Of a stretch of DNA of 6,081 nucleotides, positions 1-5,294 are shown piece after piece. The stretch spans positions 1 to 6,081 of the forward strand of contig UROR01000119.1 in the NCBI GenBank assembly GCA_900549535.1, read 5' to 3'. The DNA is from an uncultured Collinsella sp. (lineage in GTDB: Bacteria > Actinomycetota > Coriobacteriia > Coriobacteriales > Coriobacteriaceae). The notes beneath the pieces are model-generated. The model ran no database searches, was not told the origin of the DNA, and saw only the letters and a program-made list of their open reading frames with translations. Position 1 is the first letter of the stretch. Each line of letters opens with the position of its first letter. A program made the translations under genes and the position numbers.

Positions 1-90
1 GCCGGGCGGGGGGGGGGGGGGGGGGTTGTTTGTGTCTTGGGCGCCCCCCAAAAAAAAAAAAATAGGGCGCCCCCCCCCGGGCCCCGCCGG
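1..90. other. Low-complexity contig end (G, A and C runs)
   Basis: This stretch has a run of 18 G (8-25), a run of 13 A (50-62) and long C runs (44-49 and 70-78). GGGCGCCCCCC occurs twice, at 39-49 and 65-75. The rest of the window is ordinary mixed sequence, so this looks like a low-quality read or assembly end. Read on the minus strand it follows the 3' end of the LacI-family gene and shows a GC-rich self-complementary GGGCGCCC followed by a T run. It may therefore be a real terminator whose homopolymers were distorted. Bases 91-138 look normal but hold nothing I recognise. Confidence 0.75.
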
Positions 91-138
91 CAAACAGCAG
101 ACACTCCGCATGCAATCTATGCAAACAAACAAGTACGT

Positions 139-1167
139 TTAGCTACATTCGGTAAGTTCGAGCACGCTGCCCTTAACGATAAGCGCCGGCTCCAGGACGA
201 CCTCTTCGGCACGCCTGCCGCCCCTGCCGGCAAGACGCTTGGACATGCAGCCAAAAGCATGCTCCGCAAGGACACCAGGATCCTGCTCAATGGCGGTCAG
301 CGCCGGCTCAAAGAGAACGTCGGCCGCCGAGTTGTCATAGCTTACGACCGAAATATCGCCCGGAATGCTCTTCCCCATCTCGTGCAGGCGCTTGAGCAAA
401 CCAAGGGCAATGTTATCCGAGCTTGCGAACACGGCGGTGGCATCAGTTGCGAGCACCGCCTCCGAGGCCTCGTATGCACTCGGAATGTAGTACTCGCTCT
501 CAAACTCCAAGCGTGCGTCGATAGGCAGGCCAACCTCGCGCAGCGCGCGCTCATAGCCGGCAAGTCGCTTACGCCCCGTATTGGAACGGCGCGCGTTAAC
601 CAAGCAGGCAATGCGACGGTGGCCCTGCTCGATCAGATAGCGGGTGGCCATGTAGCCGCCCATCTCGTGATCGAACATCACCTTGTCGCACTCGAGCCCC
701 TCAATGGCGCGGTCGACCATTACGGCCGGAATGGGAAGATGGCTGACCTCCTCGCGCAGGGCACGGTCATCCGAGAACTCATCGCCCACAACCAGAAACA
801 CGCCGTCGACGCCGCGCGTCACCAGCTGGCGCAGCAGCTCCAGATCGTCATCGGCGCTTCCGCCCGAGCTGGTAATGAAGAGCGCATAGCCGTCCTCGCG
901 GCAGCGCTTTTCCAGGCTACCGGCGAGCGAGGCAAAAAAGCGGCTCTCGATGTTAGGGACGATAAGGCCCAGCGTGCGCGACTCGCGCATGACCAGACTA
1001 CGCGCAATCTGGTTAGGAACATAGTGGTTGCGCGCCGCGACCTCCTTGATGAGTTTGCGGTTTTCTTCCGAGATGCGACAGGGCCGATTATTGAGCACAA
1101 GCGAGACCGACGAGGGGGAAAGCCCCACCTCCTGGGCAATCTGCTTGAGGGTGACTTTGTTGGCCAT
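139..1167 (-). CDS. LacI-family transcriptional regulator (342 aa, complete)
   Basis: A cytoplasmic DNA-binding repressor of the LacI/GalR family, which usually responds to a sugar or related small ligand. The N-terminal helix-turn-helix spans about residues 6-25 (TLKQIAQEVGLSPSSVSLVL). The hinge helix follows at about 51-60 with the typical PNQIARSL. The periplasmic-binding-protein-like sensor domain runs from about 65 to the end. It carries the family landmarks DR at 152-153, FASSDNIALG at 247-256 and DISVVSYDN at 271-279. Length is normal for the family. By alignment, residues 18, 19 and 23 (P, S, L) match LacI Tyr17, Gln18 and Arg22, so its operator should differ from lacO. The start at 1167 is fixed by a strong site, GGAAGGAG, 4 bases before ATG; the open frame runs on upstream to 2244, but that part is antisense to murB. 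Stop is TAA at 139-141. It is divergent from murB. The ligand cannot be told, because the downstream neighbour lies beyond the contig end. Confidence 0.93.
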   Translation of the reverse strand: MANKVTLKQIAQEVGLSPSSVSLVLNNRPCRISEENRKLIKEVAARNHYVPNQIARSLVMRESRTLGLIVPNIESRFFASLAGSLEKRCREDGYALFITSSGGSADDDLELLRQLVTRGVDGVFLVVGDEFSDDRALREEVSHLPIPAVMVDRAIEGLECDKVMFDHEMGGYMATRYLIEQGHRRIACLVNARRSNTGRKRLAGYERALREVGLPIDARLEFESEYYIPSAYEASEAVLATDATAVFASSDNIALGLLKRLHEMGKSIPGDISVVSYDNSAADVLFEPALTAIEQDPGVLAEHAFGCMSKRLAGRGGRRAEEVVLEPALIVKGSVLELTECS

Positions 1168-1202
1168 CTCGCTCCTTCCAGGTTTACGCGCAATCTCTTG
1201 AA

Positions 1203-1208
1203 AGTATA
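1203..1208 (-). promoter_or_regulatory. Probable -10 box of the LacI-family gene
   Basis: The minus strand reads TATACT (5 of 6 to TATAAT), which would start transcription near 1196. That leaves a leader of about 30 bases containing the GGAAGGAG ribosome site before the start at 1167. No good -35 box lies 16-18 bases upstream, so the promoter may be weak or need a regulator. Confidence 0.42.
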
Positions 1209-1229
1209 GCGACCGCCCCTCTACCTCGG

Positions 1230-1246
1230 TGATAAACACTTTACCA
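1230..1246. promoter_or_regulatory. Palindrome in the -35 region of the LacI-family gene (candidate operator)
   Basis: TGATAAACACTTTACCA is an imperfect inverted repeat of the form TGnTAAA-nnn-TTTAnCA. It is centred about 42 bases upstream of the predicted start of the minus-strand regulator gene, where a bound protein would overlap or adjoin the -35 region. LacI-family regulators often control themselves, so autoregulation is possible. However, this repeat lacks the central CG step typical of the family. The call rests only on symmetry and position. Confidence 0.27.
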
Positions 1247-1301
1247 ATCCGGTAGACGGCTGTTTTATCGCCGCCAGCGCACCAAATCCGTCCGGGTGGG
1301 G

Positions 1302-1320
1302 TATATTGCAATCGATTGAT
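1302..1320 (+). promoter_or_regulatory. Probable murB -10 box overlapped by a LacI-type operator
   Basis: TATATT at 1302-1307 is a plausible -10 box, giving a start near 1314 and a leader of about 37 bases. No convincing -35 box is visible. Directly after it, TGCAATCGATTGAT (1307-1320) contains a perfect 10-bp palindrome, CAATCGATTG (1309-1318), with a central CG. It matches the classic LacI/CcpA/PurR-type pattern TGnAAnCGnTTnCA at all but the last two fixed positions. A repressor bound here would cover the transcription start. The LacI-family gene starts only 140 bases away on the opposite strand, so its product is the obvious candidate, though a global regulator cannot be excluded. Confidence 0.42.
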
Positions 1321-1350
1321 GACAACGACCACCAAAAGGCGGATATTCGT

Positions 1351-2313
1351 ATGCACGAGAACGACTTTTTTAACGAGGACCTGCTGTGCGCGCTTGCTGG
1401 CGTTGCCGGCGAGGACAACGTGCTGATGAGCGAGCCCATGCGCGAGCACACCACGTTTAAGATCGGCGGCCCGGCCGACGTCTTTGTCACGCCCGATACC
1501 GAGCAGGGCCTCGTCGCCACGCTCGACACCTGTTATCGCTGCGACCTGCCGCTCACCATCGTGGGCAACGGCTCCGACCTGCTCGTCGGCGACAAGGGTA
1601 TCCGCGGCGTCGTCGTGGCGTTGGGCGAAGGCCTCTCCGACATTACGGTCGACGGTACGCACGTCACGGCGGCGGCCGGCGCCTTGCTTTCCGATGTCGC
1701 CGCGGCGGCAGCCGAGGCCGGTCTCACCGGCATGGAGCCCATCTCGGGCATCCCCGGATCGGTCGGCGGCGCCTGCTACATGAACGCCGGCGCCTACGGT
1801 GCCTGCATGGCAGACGTGCTGGAGTCTGTGCGCGTCTACAAGCCCGCCCGCATGCTCGACGACGGCACCCGCGGCAGCGGCAACATCATCGAGTTCGATG
1901 TCGATGAGCTCAACCTGGGCTATCGCAAGAGTCGCATCGCCGACGACGGCTTTATCGTTCTTTCTGCCACCTTCAACCTCGCACCGGGCAACGCCGCGAT
2001 GATCAAGGCCGACATGGACGACTACCGCCAGCGCCGCGAGGACAAGCAGCCGCTCGACATGCCGAGTGCCGGCTCCACCTTCAAGCGCCCCGAGGGTTAC
2101 TTTGCCGGCAAGCTCATCATGGACGCCGGCCTGCGCGGCCACGCCGTCGGCGGCGCCCAGGTGAGCGAAAAACATTGCGGCTTCATCGTCAACGCCGGCC
2201 ACGCCACCGCCGCCGACGTCGACGAACTCATCCGCCACATCCAAGTAACCGTCAAAGAGCAGTTCGACGTAGACCTAGAACCCGAAGTCCACCGAGTAGG
2301 CGAATTTTTATAA
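1351..2313 (+). CDS. murB: UDP-N-acetylenolpyruvoylglucosamine reductase MurB
   Basis: An FAD-dependent cytoplasmic reductase that uses NADPH to convert UDP-GlcNAc-enolpyruvate to UDP-MurNAc, the second committed step of peptidoglycan synthesis. With the ATG at 1351 it is 320 aa, close to the usual ~300 aa. Motifs run in order: HTTFKIGGPAD (33-43), GNGSDLLVG (72-80) in the FAD-binding domain, GMEPISGIPGSVGGA (127-141), GYRKSR (190-195), SAGSTFKRP (239-247), GAQVSEKHCGFIVN (268-281) and the C-terminal EPEVHRVG (310-317). Matching E. coli Arg159, Ser229 and Glu325, the catalytic residues should be Arg192, Ser242 and Glu312, all present. The FAD loop has GSD where GSN is commoner. A TTG start at 1306 is possible in frame, but it lies inside the predicted -10 box. 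ATG 1351 has AAAAGGCGG 8 bases upstream. It stands alone, divergent from the LacI-family gene, with a terminator 3 bases past its stop. Confidence 0.96.
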   Translation: MHENDFFNEDLLCALAGVAGEDNVLMSEPMREHTTFKIGGPADVFVTPDTEQGLVATLDTCYRCDLPLTIVGNGSDLLVGDKGIRGVVVALGEGLSDITVDGTHVTAAAGALLSDVAAAAAEAGLTGMEPISGIPGSVGGACYMNAGAYGACMADVLESVRVYKPARMLDDGTRGSGNIIEFDVDELNLGYRKSRIADDGFIVLSATFNLAPGNAAMIKADMDDYRQRREDKQPLDMPSAGSTFKRPEGYFAGKLIMDAGLRGHAVGGAQVSEKHCGFIVNAGHATAADVDELIRHIQVTVKEQFDVDLEPEVHRVGEFL

Positions 2314-2316
2314 AAA

Positions 2317-2338
2317 GAAGGCCCCAAAAGGGGCCTTC
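2317..2338. terminator. Bidirectional intrinsic terminator between murB and the hydrolase gene
   Basis: GAAGGCCCC (2317-2325) and GGGGCCTTC (2330-2338) form a perfect 9-bp stem with an AAAA loop, starting 3 bases after the murB stop. On the plus strand the tail is only modestly T-rich (GCCATATTTATT). On the minus strand the stem is followed by TTTTTATAAAAA, a better tail, so it can also end transcripts from the convergent hydrolase gene some 200 bases away. Confidence 0.85.
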
Positions 2339-2390
2339 GCCATATTTATTCAGATAACCCAGTCCGGTGTGTGACGTATTGGACCCGAGA

Positions 2391-2521
2391 GGTCCGTGGC
2401 TGCCCGAAAGGCATTAGGTTGATCGCGAGTTCCGCACGAGCCGGAGAGCACTTAATGTGCTCTCCGTGCGAGCAGGACTGTCCGAGCAGGCAACCTAATG
2501 CCTTTCGGGCAGCCACGGACC
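2391..2521. repeat. Nested palindrome: perfect 31-bp inverted repeat around an inner hairpin
   Basis: The arms at 2391-2421 and 2491-2521 are exact reverse complements over 31 bases; they begin GGTCCGTGGCTGCCCG and end with the matching CGGGCAGCCACGGACC. Inside is a second hairpin: GGAGAGCAC (2443-2451), loop TTAAT, GTGCTCTCC (2457-2465). It is lengthened by CGCAC (2433-2437) pairing with GTGCG (2466-2470) across a short bulge. The base may extend further, since TTGG at 2379-2382 can pair with CCAA at 2520-2523. GGACC at 2381-2385 can also pair locally with GGTCC at 2391-2395, which competes with the long stem. It fills the gap between two convergent genes in a region of 202 bases (2339-2540) without a gene. 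No clear target-site duplication flanks it. It could be a MITE or REP-like mobile palindrome, a structured RNA, or a 3'-end processing or termination structure of the hydrolase mRNA. Confidence 0.9.
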
Positions 2522-2540
2522 AACTTACTTCAAACCGCAG

Positions 2541-3746
2541 CTACGACAGCGCAACACCGCCAAGCCAGCCCCAACGCACGCCAGAGCCAGTACCATAGAA
2601 GCTAATAAACGAATCAAGCGACTTAGACGTAATGGCGCCCTCGTTGCTCATAACGATGCCGCCGCCAACGTAGATACCCACATGACCGTAGATAAGGCCC
2701 GGAGCACCCGTGCCGCTGTGCGATGAGTCGGCCACAATCATGCCCACCTGCAGCGCCGAGCGATCGGAGCTATAGCACCATGCGTTAAACATATCGCACG
2801 CGTTACCGCCAAAGTAGCCAACGCCGGCGTTACGGAAGACATTGGTAACCCACGCCGCGCACCAGTTCTGACCCGGCGAAGGCGTGGAGTAGCACGCGTT
2901 GACGACAGCCTGCTGCTTGCCCGAGCCGGCATTCTGCTGCGGAGTTCCGGGCGCGTACGATCCACCACCCGAGCTCGAACCACCCGAGTAGGAATTGTTC
3001 TTGTTCGCGGCAGCCGCGGCAGCGGCAGCCTTCCTAGCGGCCTCCTCAGCCTGGGCAGCAGCGAGGATCTCGGAATCGCGCTGAGCCATGAGCTCCTTGA
3101 CGTCGTCGGAAAGACCGTTCAGCACGGTCTGGACTTCTTGCTGCTTGGCCTGCATGTCCTGCATCTGGGCAGTCTGCTGGTCCTTGAGCTTCTCTAAGTC
3201 GGCCTTCTGCGACTCGAGCTCGGTCTTTTGCGCATCGAGCTCTTCCTGGATGGTCTGAATGTCCTCGATGGCGTCGCGGTCGCTCTTGTTGATCTTCTCA
3301 ACGTAATGCGCGTTGGCGACGAGTTCCTCAAACGAGCCAGAGGCCAGCAGCAGCGACAGGATGTTCGTGCCGCCGGACTTGTAGCTGGCGGCCACGCGAT
3401 CGGAAAGGTCGTTGCGCTTCTTCTTGAGCTCGGCCTTCTTTTCATCGATCTGGGCCTGCGTGTCGTCAATCTTGCCCTGGACATTCTCGATGTCGTTGAG
3501 GGTCTGGGCATTCTTGTTGGCCAGCGCCGCATACTCATTTGCGATGCTGTCGAGCTGGGCCTGAACCTCGTCGAGCTGGGCCTGGGCGGCATTCAGTTTA
3601 TCGGTGGTTTCTTTGGAAGCCTCCGCCGCATGGGCGCGAGCGGGCAGGCCAAAAAGAACTGCCGCAGAAGCGGCGCCGAACAGGGCCTTGAGGGCAGTGC
3701 GGCGCGAGAGCTCCTGGGAAAGGATGGAATCGCTGTTTGGTGACAT
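2541..3746 (-). CDS. Tat-exported coiled-coil peptidoglycan hydrolase, NlpC/P60- or CHAP-like
   Basis: A 401-aa exported protein probably cutting peptide bonds in peptidoglycan. Residues 1-40 are a signal peptide with a twin-arginine motif (SRRTALK, 14-20), a hydrophobic stretch (21-34) and a likely cleavage site after AHA (38-40). Residues about 44-235 are charged heptad-like coiled coil. They include a break at about 121-155 (SYKSGGTNILSLLLASGSFEEL), as in the regulatory coiled coils of PcsB, CwlO and RipA-type hydrolases. An Ala-rich then Gly/Ser/Asn/Pro linker spans about 232-278. The C-terminal domain (about 279-401) has NWCAAWV with likely catalytic Cys296 and GHVGIYVGGG with likely His355. 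The match to NlpC/P60 is by motif order; a CHAP-type fold is the alternative. Three more cysteines (285, 317, 324) could form disulfides. ATG at 3746 has CGGAG five bases upstream. In PcsB and CwlO the coiled coil is controlled by FtsEX; no ftsEX is visible here. Confidence 0.88.
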   Translation of the reverse strand: MSPNSDSILSQELSRRTALKALFGAASAAVLFGLPARAHAAEASKETTDKLNAAQAQLDEVQAQLDSIANEYAALANKNAQTLNDIENVQGKIDDTQAQIDEKKAELKKKRNDLSDRVAASYKSGGTNILSLLLASGSFEELVANAHYVEKINKSDRDAIEDIQTIQEELDAQKTELESQKADLEKLKDQQTAQMQDMQAKQQEVQTVLNGLSDDVKELMAQRDSEILAAAQAEEAARKAAAAAAAANKNNSYSGGSSSGGGSYAPGTPQQNAGSGKQQAVVNACYSTPSPGQNWCAAWVTNVFRNAGVGYFGGNACDMFNAWCYSSDRSALQVGMIVADSSHSGTGAPGLIYGHVGIYVGGGIVMSNEGAITSKSLDSFISFYGTGSGVRWGWLGGVALS

Positions 3747-3790
3747 ATGTACTCCGTTACATGCTTATTTATATGTCGCTCAACTCATAC

Positions 3791-3818
3791 ATATTAGCGT
3801 ACATATGGCGCGTCCCAA
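3791..3818 (-). promoter_or_regulatory. Candidate promoter of the hydrolase gene in a TACATAT-rich region
   Basis: On the minus strand TTGGGA (3818-3813) and TAATAT (3796-3791) are separated by 16 bases. They would give a leader of about 38 bases that includes the CGGAG ribosome site. A closer alternative -10 is TATAAA at 3773-3768, which would leave only about 15 bases of leader. The surrounding 65 bases are AT-rich and carry repeated ACATAT/TACAT words, unlike the GC-rich flanks. Confidence 0.3.
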
Positions 3819-3885
3819 CGATTTCCACGAACGGCAGGAAACTACAAGGTCAGCGGCTCGTAAGCAAATGCCAAAGATCAGGTTA

Positions 3886-3895
3886 TGCGTACGCA
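3886..3895. promoter_or_regulatory. Perfect 10-bp palindrome TGCGTACGCA between the hydrolase gene and galE
   Basis: TGCGTACGCA is a perfect palindrome about 75 bases upstream of the galE -10 box. The related words GCGTAC (3797-3802) and GAGTACGT (3907-3914) lie in the same 266-base divergent region. It could be a regulator site for either gene. Ten bases of symmetry can occur by chance, so this is only a candidate. Confidence 0.22.
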
Positions 3896-3969
3896 AGCTC
3901 TTCTATGAGTACGTTAGCACAATCCTCTGCTTTTCCTACAGCGCACGATTTGGGCGTCCCTGCCTGCGC

Positions 3970-3975
3970 TATACT
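3970..3975 (+). promoter_or_regulatory. Probable galE -10 box
   Basis: TATACT (5 of 6 to consensus) would start transcription near 3982, giving a leader of about 31 bases that ends in the AGGAG ribosome site at 4003-4007. The best -35-like word, TTGGGC at 3950-3955, is only 14 bases away, which is shorter than normal, so promoter strength is uncertain. Confidence 0.45.
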
Positions 3976-4012
3976 CCCCTGAAGAAGTGTTCCTGATTCG
4001 ATAGGAGACTAC

Positions 4013-5074
4013 ATGTCCAAAGCACTCGACCCCAAAGACACCTGTGTCCTCGTTACCGGTGGCGCCGGCTTTATCGGCTCGCACACCGTCGTTCAGCTGC
4101 TCGAGGGTGGCTACCAGGTCGTCATCGTCGATGATCTCTCCAACTCCAGCGCCGTCGCCGTCGACCGCGTCAAGACCATCGTGGGCGACGAGGCCGCCAA
4201 GAACCTCACCTTCTACGAGGCCAACGTGCTCGACCGCGATGCGATGAACAAGATCTTCGATACCCATCAGATCGACCGCGTCATCCACTTTGCCGGCTTT
4301 AAGGCCGTCGGCGAGTCGGTGAGCAAGCCCGTCGAGTACTACCACAACAACATCGAGAACACCCTGGTGCTCATCGACGTCATGCGCAACCATGGCTGCA
4401 AGTCCATCATCTTCTCGAGCTCCTCGACCGTCTACGGCGACCCGGACAACCCGCCCGTCACCGAGGAAGACCCCAAGAAGCCCGCAACCAACCCCTATGG
4501 CTGGACCAAGTGGATGATCGAGCAGATCCTTATGGACGTCCACACCGCCGACCCCGAGTGGGACGTCGTGCTGCTCCGTTACTTCAACCCCATCGGCGCT
4601 CATCCGTCGGGCCTGATCGGCGAGGACCCCAAGGGCATCCCCAACAACCTGGTGCCCTATGTCGCCCAGGTCGCCGTGGGCAAGCTCGAGGCCGTTCAGG
4701 TCTTTGGCAACGACTACCCCACCCCCGACGGCACCGGCGTGCGCGACTACATCCACGTGTGCGATCTGGCCTCTGGTCACGTTGCCGCCCTTAACTGGAT
4801 GAACGGCAAGACCGGCGTCGAGATCTTTAACCTGGGCACCGGCACCGGCACCTCGGTACTCGAGGTCGTCGCCGCCTTCTCCAAGGCTTGTGGCAAGGAG
4901 CTGCCCTACGTGATCCGCGAGCGCCGCGCCGGCGACATCGCTGCCAACTGGTGCGATGCCTCCAAGGCCGAGCGCATGATGGGCTGGAAGGCCCAGTACG
5001 ACATCGCGGACATGTGCCGCGATAGCTGGAACTGGCAGAGCCACAACCCCAACGGCTTCACCGACGCCGAGTAG
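4013..5074 (+). CDS. galE: UDP-glucose 4-epimerase GalE
   Basis: A cytoplasmic NAD-dependent epimerase of the short-chain dehydrogenase family. It interconverts UDP-galactose and UDP-glucose in the Leloir pathway, which both burns galactose and supplies UDP-galactose for surface glycans. At 353 aa it is slightly longer than E. coli GalE (338 aa), mainly by N-terminal residues. Visible motifs are the NAD-binding TGGAGFIGSH (15-24), DDLSN (40-44), HFAGFKAVGES (92-102), FSSSSTVYG (134-142), the catalytic NPYGWTK (160-166; Tyr162 and Lys166, with Ser137 as the third member), LRYFNPIGAHPSG (188-200) and RDYIHVCDLA (244-253). E. coli numbering is offset by 13 here. On that basis the Tyr299 gate position is Asn312, which may open the site to N-acetylated sugars. 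ATG at 4013 follows AGGAG by 5 bases. It is divergent from the hydrolase gene and has its own terminator, so it is probably transcribed alone. No galK or galT is in the window. Confidence 0.97.
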   Translation: MSKALDPKDTCVLVTGGAGFIGSHTVVQLLEGGYQVVIVDDLSNSSAVAVDRVKTIVGDEAAKNLTFYEANVLDRDAMNKIFDTHQIDRVIHFAGFKAVGESVSKPVEYYHNNIENTLVLIDVMRNHGCKSIIFSSSSTVYGDPDNPPVTEEDPKKPATNPYGWTKWMIEQILMDVHTADPEWDVVLLRYFNPIGAHPSGLIGEDPKGIPNNLVPYVAQVAVGKLEAVQVFGNDYPTPDGTGVRDYIHVCDLASGHVAALNWMNGKTGVEIFNLGTGTGTSVLEVVAAFSKACGKELPYVIRERRAGDIAANWCDASKAERMMGWKAQYDIADMCRDSWNWQSHNPNGFTDAE

Positions 5075-5096
5075 CAAAAACCTACATACCGTTCTT

Positions 5097-5130
5097 GCCC
5101 CGATCTCACGTTGTGAGGTCGGGGCTTTTT
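5097..5130 (+). terminator. Intrinsic terminator of galE
   Basis: A 13-bp stem pairs 5097-5109 (GCCCCGATCTCAC) with 5113-5125 (GTGAGGTCGGGGC). It has one G-U pair and a GTT loop, and is followed by TTTTT (5126-5130). It lies 22 bases after the galE stop, so malQ needs its own promoter. Confidence 0.93.
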
Positions 5131-5182
5131 CATGGCATGTAGCCATTCGCCGAAAATCGACCAACTTTTTTATCTTGCCTGT

Positions 5183-5209
5183 ACATGTTTAAACAACATG
5201 TTTTACAAT
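5183..5209 (+). promoter_or_regulatory. malQ promoter with an embedded inverted-repeat operator
   Basis: TACAAT (5204-5209) is a good -10 box, giving a start near 5216. Just before it lies ACATGTTTAAACAACATGT (5183-5201), with perfect 7-bp arms ACATGTT/AACATGT around TAAAC. The palindrome GTTTAAAC (5187-5194) overlaps the left arm and the spacer. The repeat occupies the -35 to -10 spacer, a classic repressor position. TTGCCT (5175-5180) is the best -35 word but sits 23 bases from the -10, which is too far for a normal promoter. No regulator family can be assigned with confidence. Confidence 0.45.
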
Positions 5210-5294
5210 AGGCGTATCGAATCAGAACATCGGAGGCGGACTGCATACCCATCGGCAGGCCGACCCCACAACAAGAAGGTTGGTGAGCGCATTC

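Noticed and set aside
37..1209. 390-aa plus-strand open frame opposite the regulator gene
   Set aside because: It starts in the low-complexity end and is the mirror of the LacI-family gene; open antisense frames are common with this GC-rich codon bias.
1306..1350. TTG start at 1306 for murB
   Set aside because: The TTG overlaps the predicted -10 box and the operator-like palindrome, has no ribosome site, and would add 15 residues not expected in MurB.
1168..2244. Upstream extension of the LacI-family frame to a 701-aa protein on the minus strand
   Set aside because: The extra part is antisense to murB and reads through the intergenic promoter region. The regulator has a textbook start with GGAAGGAG at 1167, and the extension resembles no known domain.
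2376..2528. 6S RNA as an identity for the palindrome
   Set aside because: The rod with a central bubble is reminiscent of 6S RNA, but the perfect 31-bp closing stem and total length of about 131-150 bases are atypical. No evidence of transcription can be read from sequence.
2371..2598. 75-aa GTG-started frame through the nested palindrome
   Set aside because: No ribosome site, no recognisable sequence, and it runs into the 3' end of the hydrolase gene on the other strand. The palindrome explains the region better.
3228..3743. 171-aa plus-strand open frame opposite the hydrolase gene
   Set aside because: Leucine/valine-rich reverse reading of the coiled coil; no independent support.
3914..5164. 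416-aa minus-strand open frame across galE
   Set aside because: Antisense to galE, with Val/Asp/Gly-rich composition produced by reversed codon bias and no recognisable motif; it also crosses the galE terminator and promoter.
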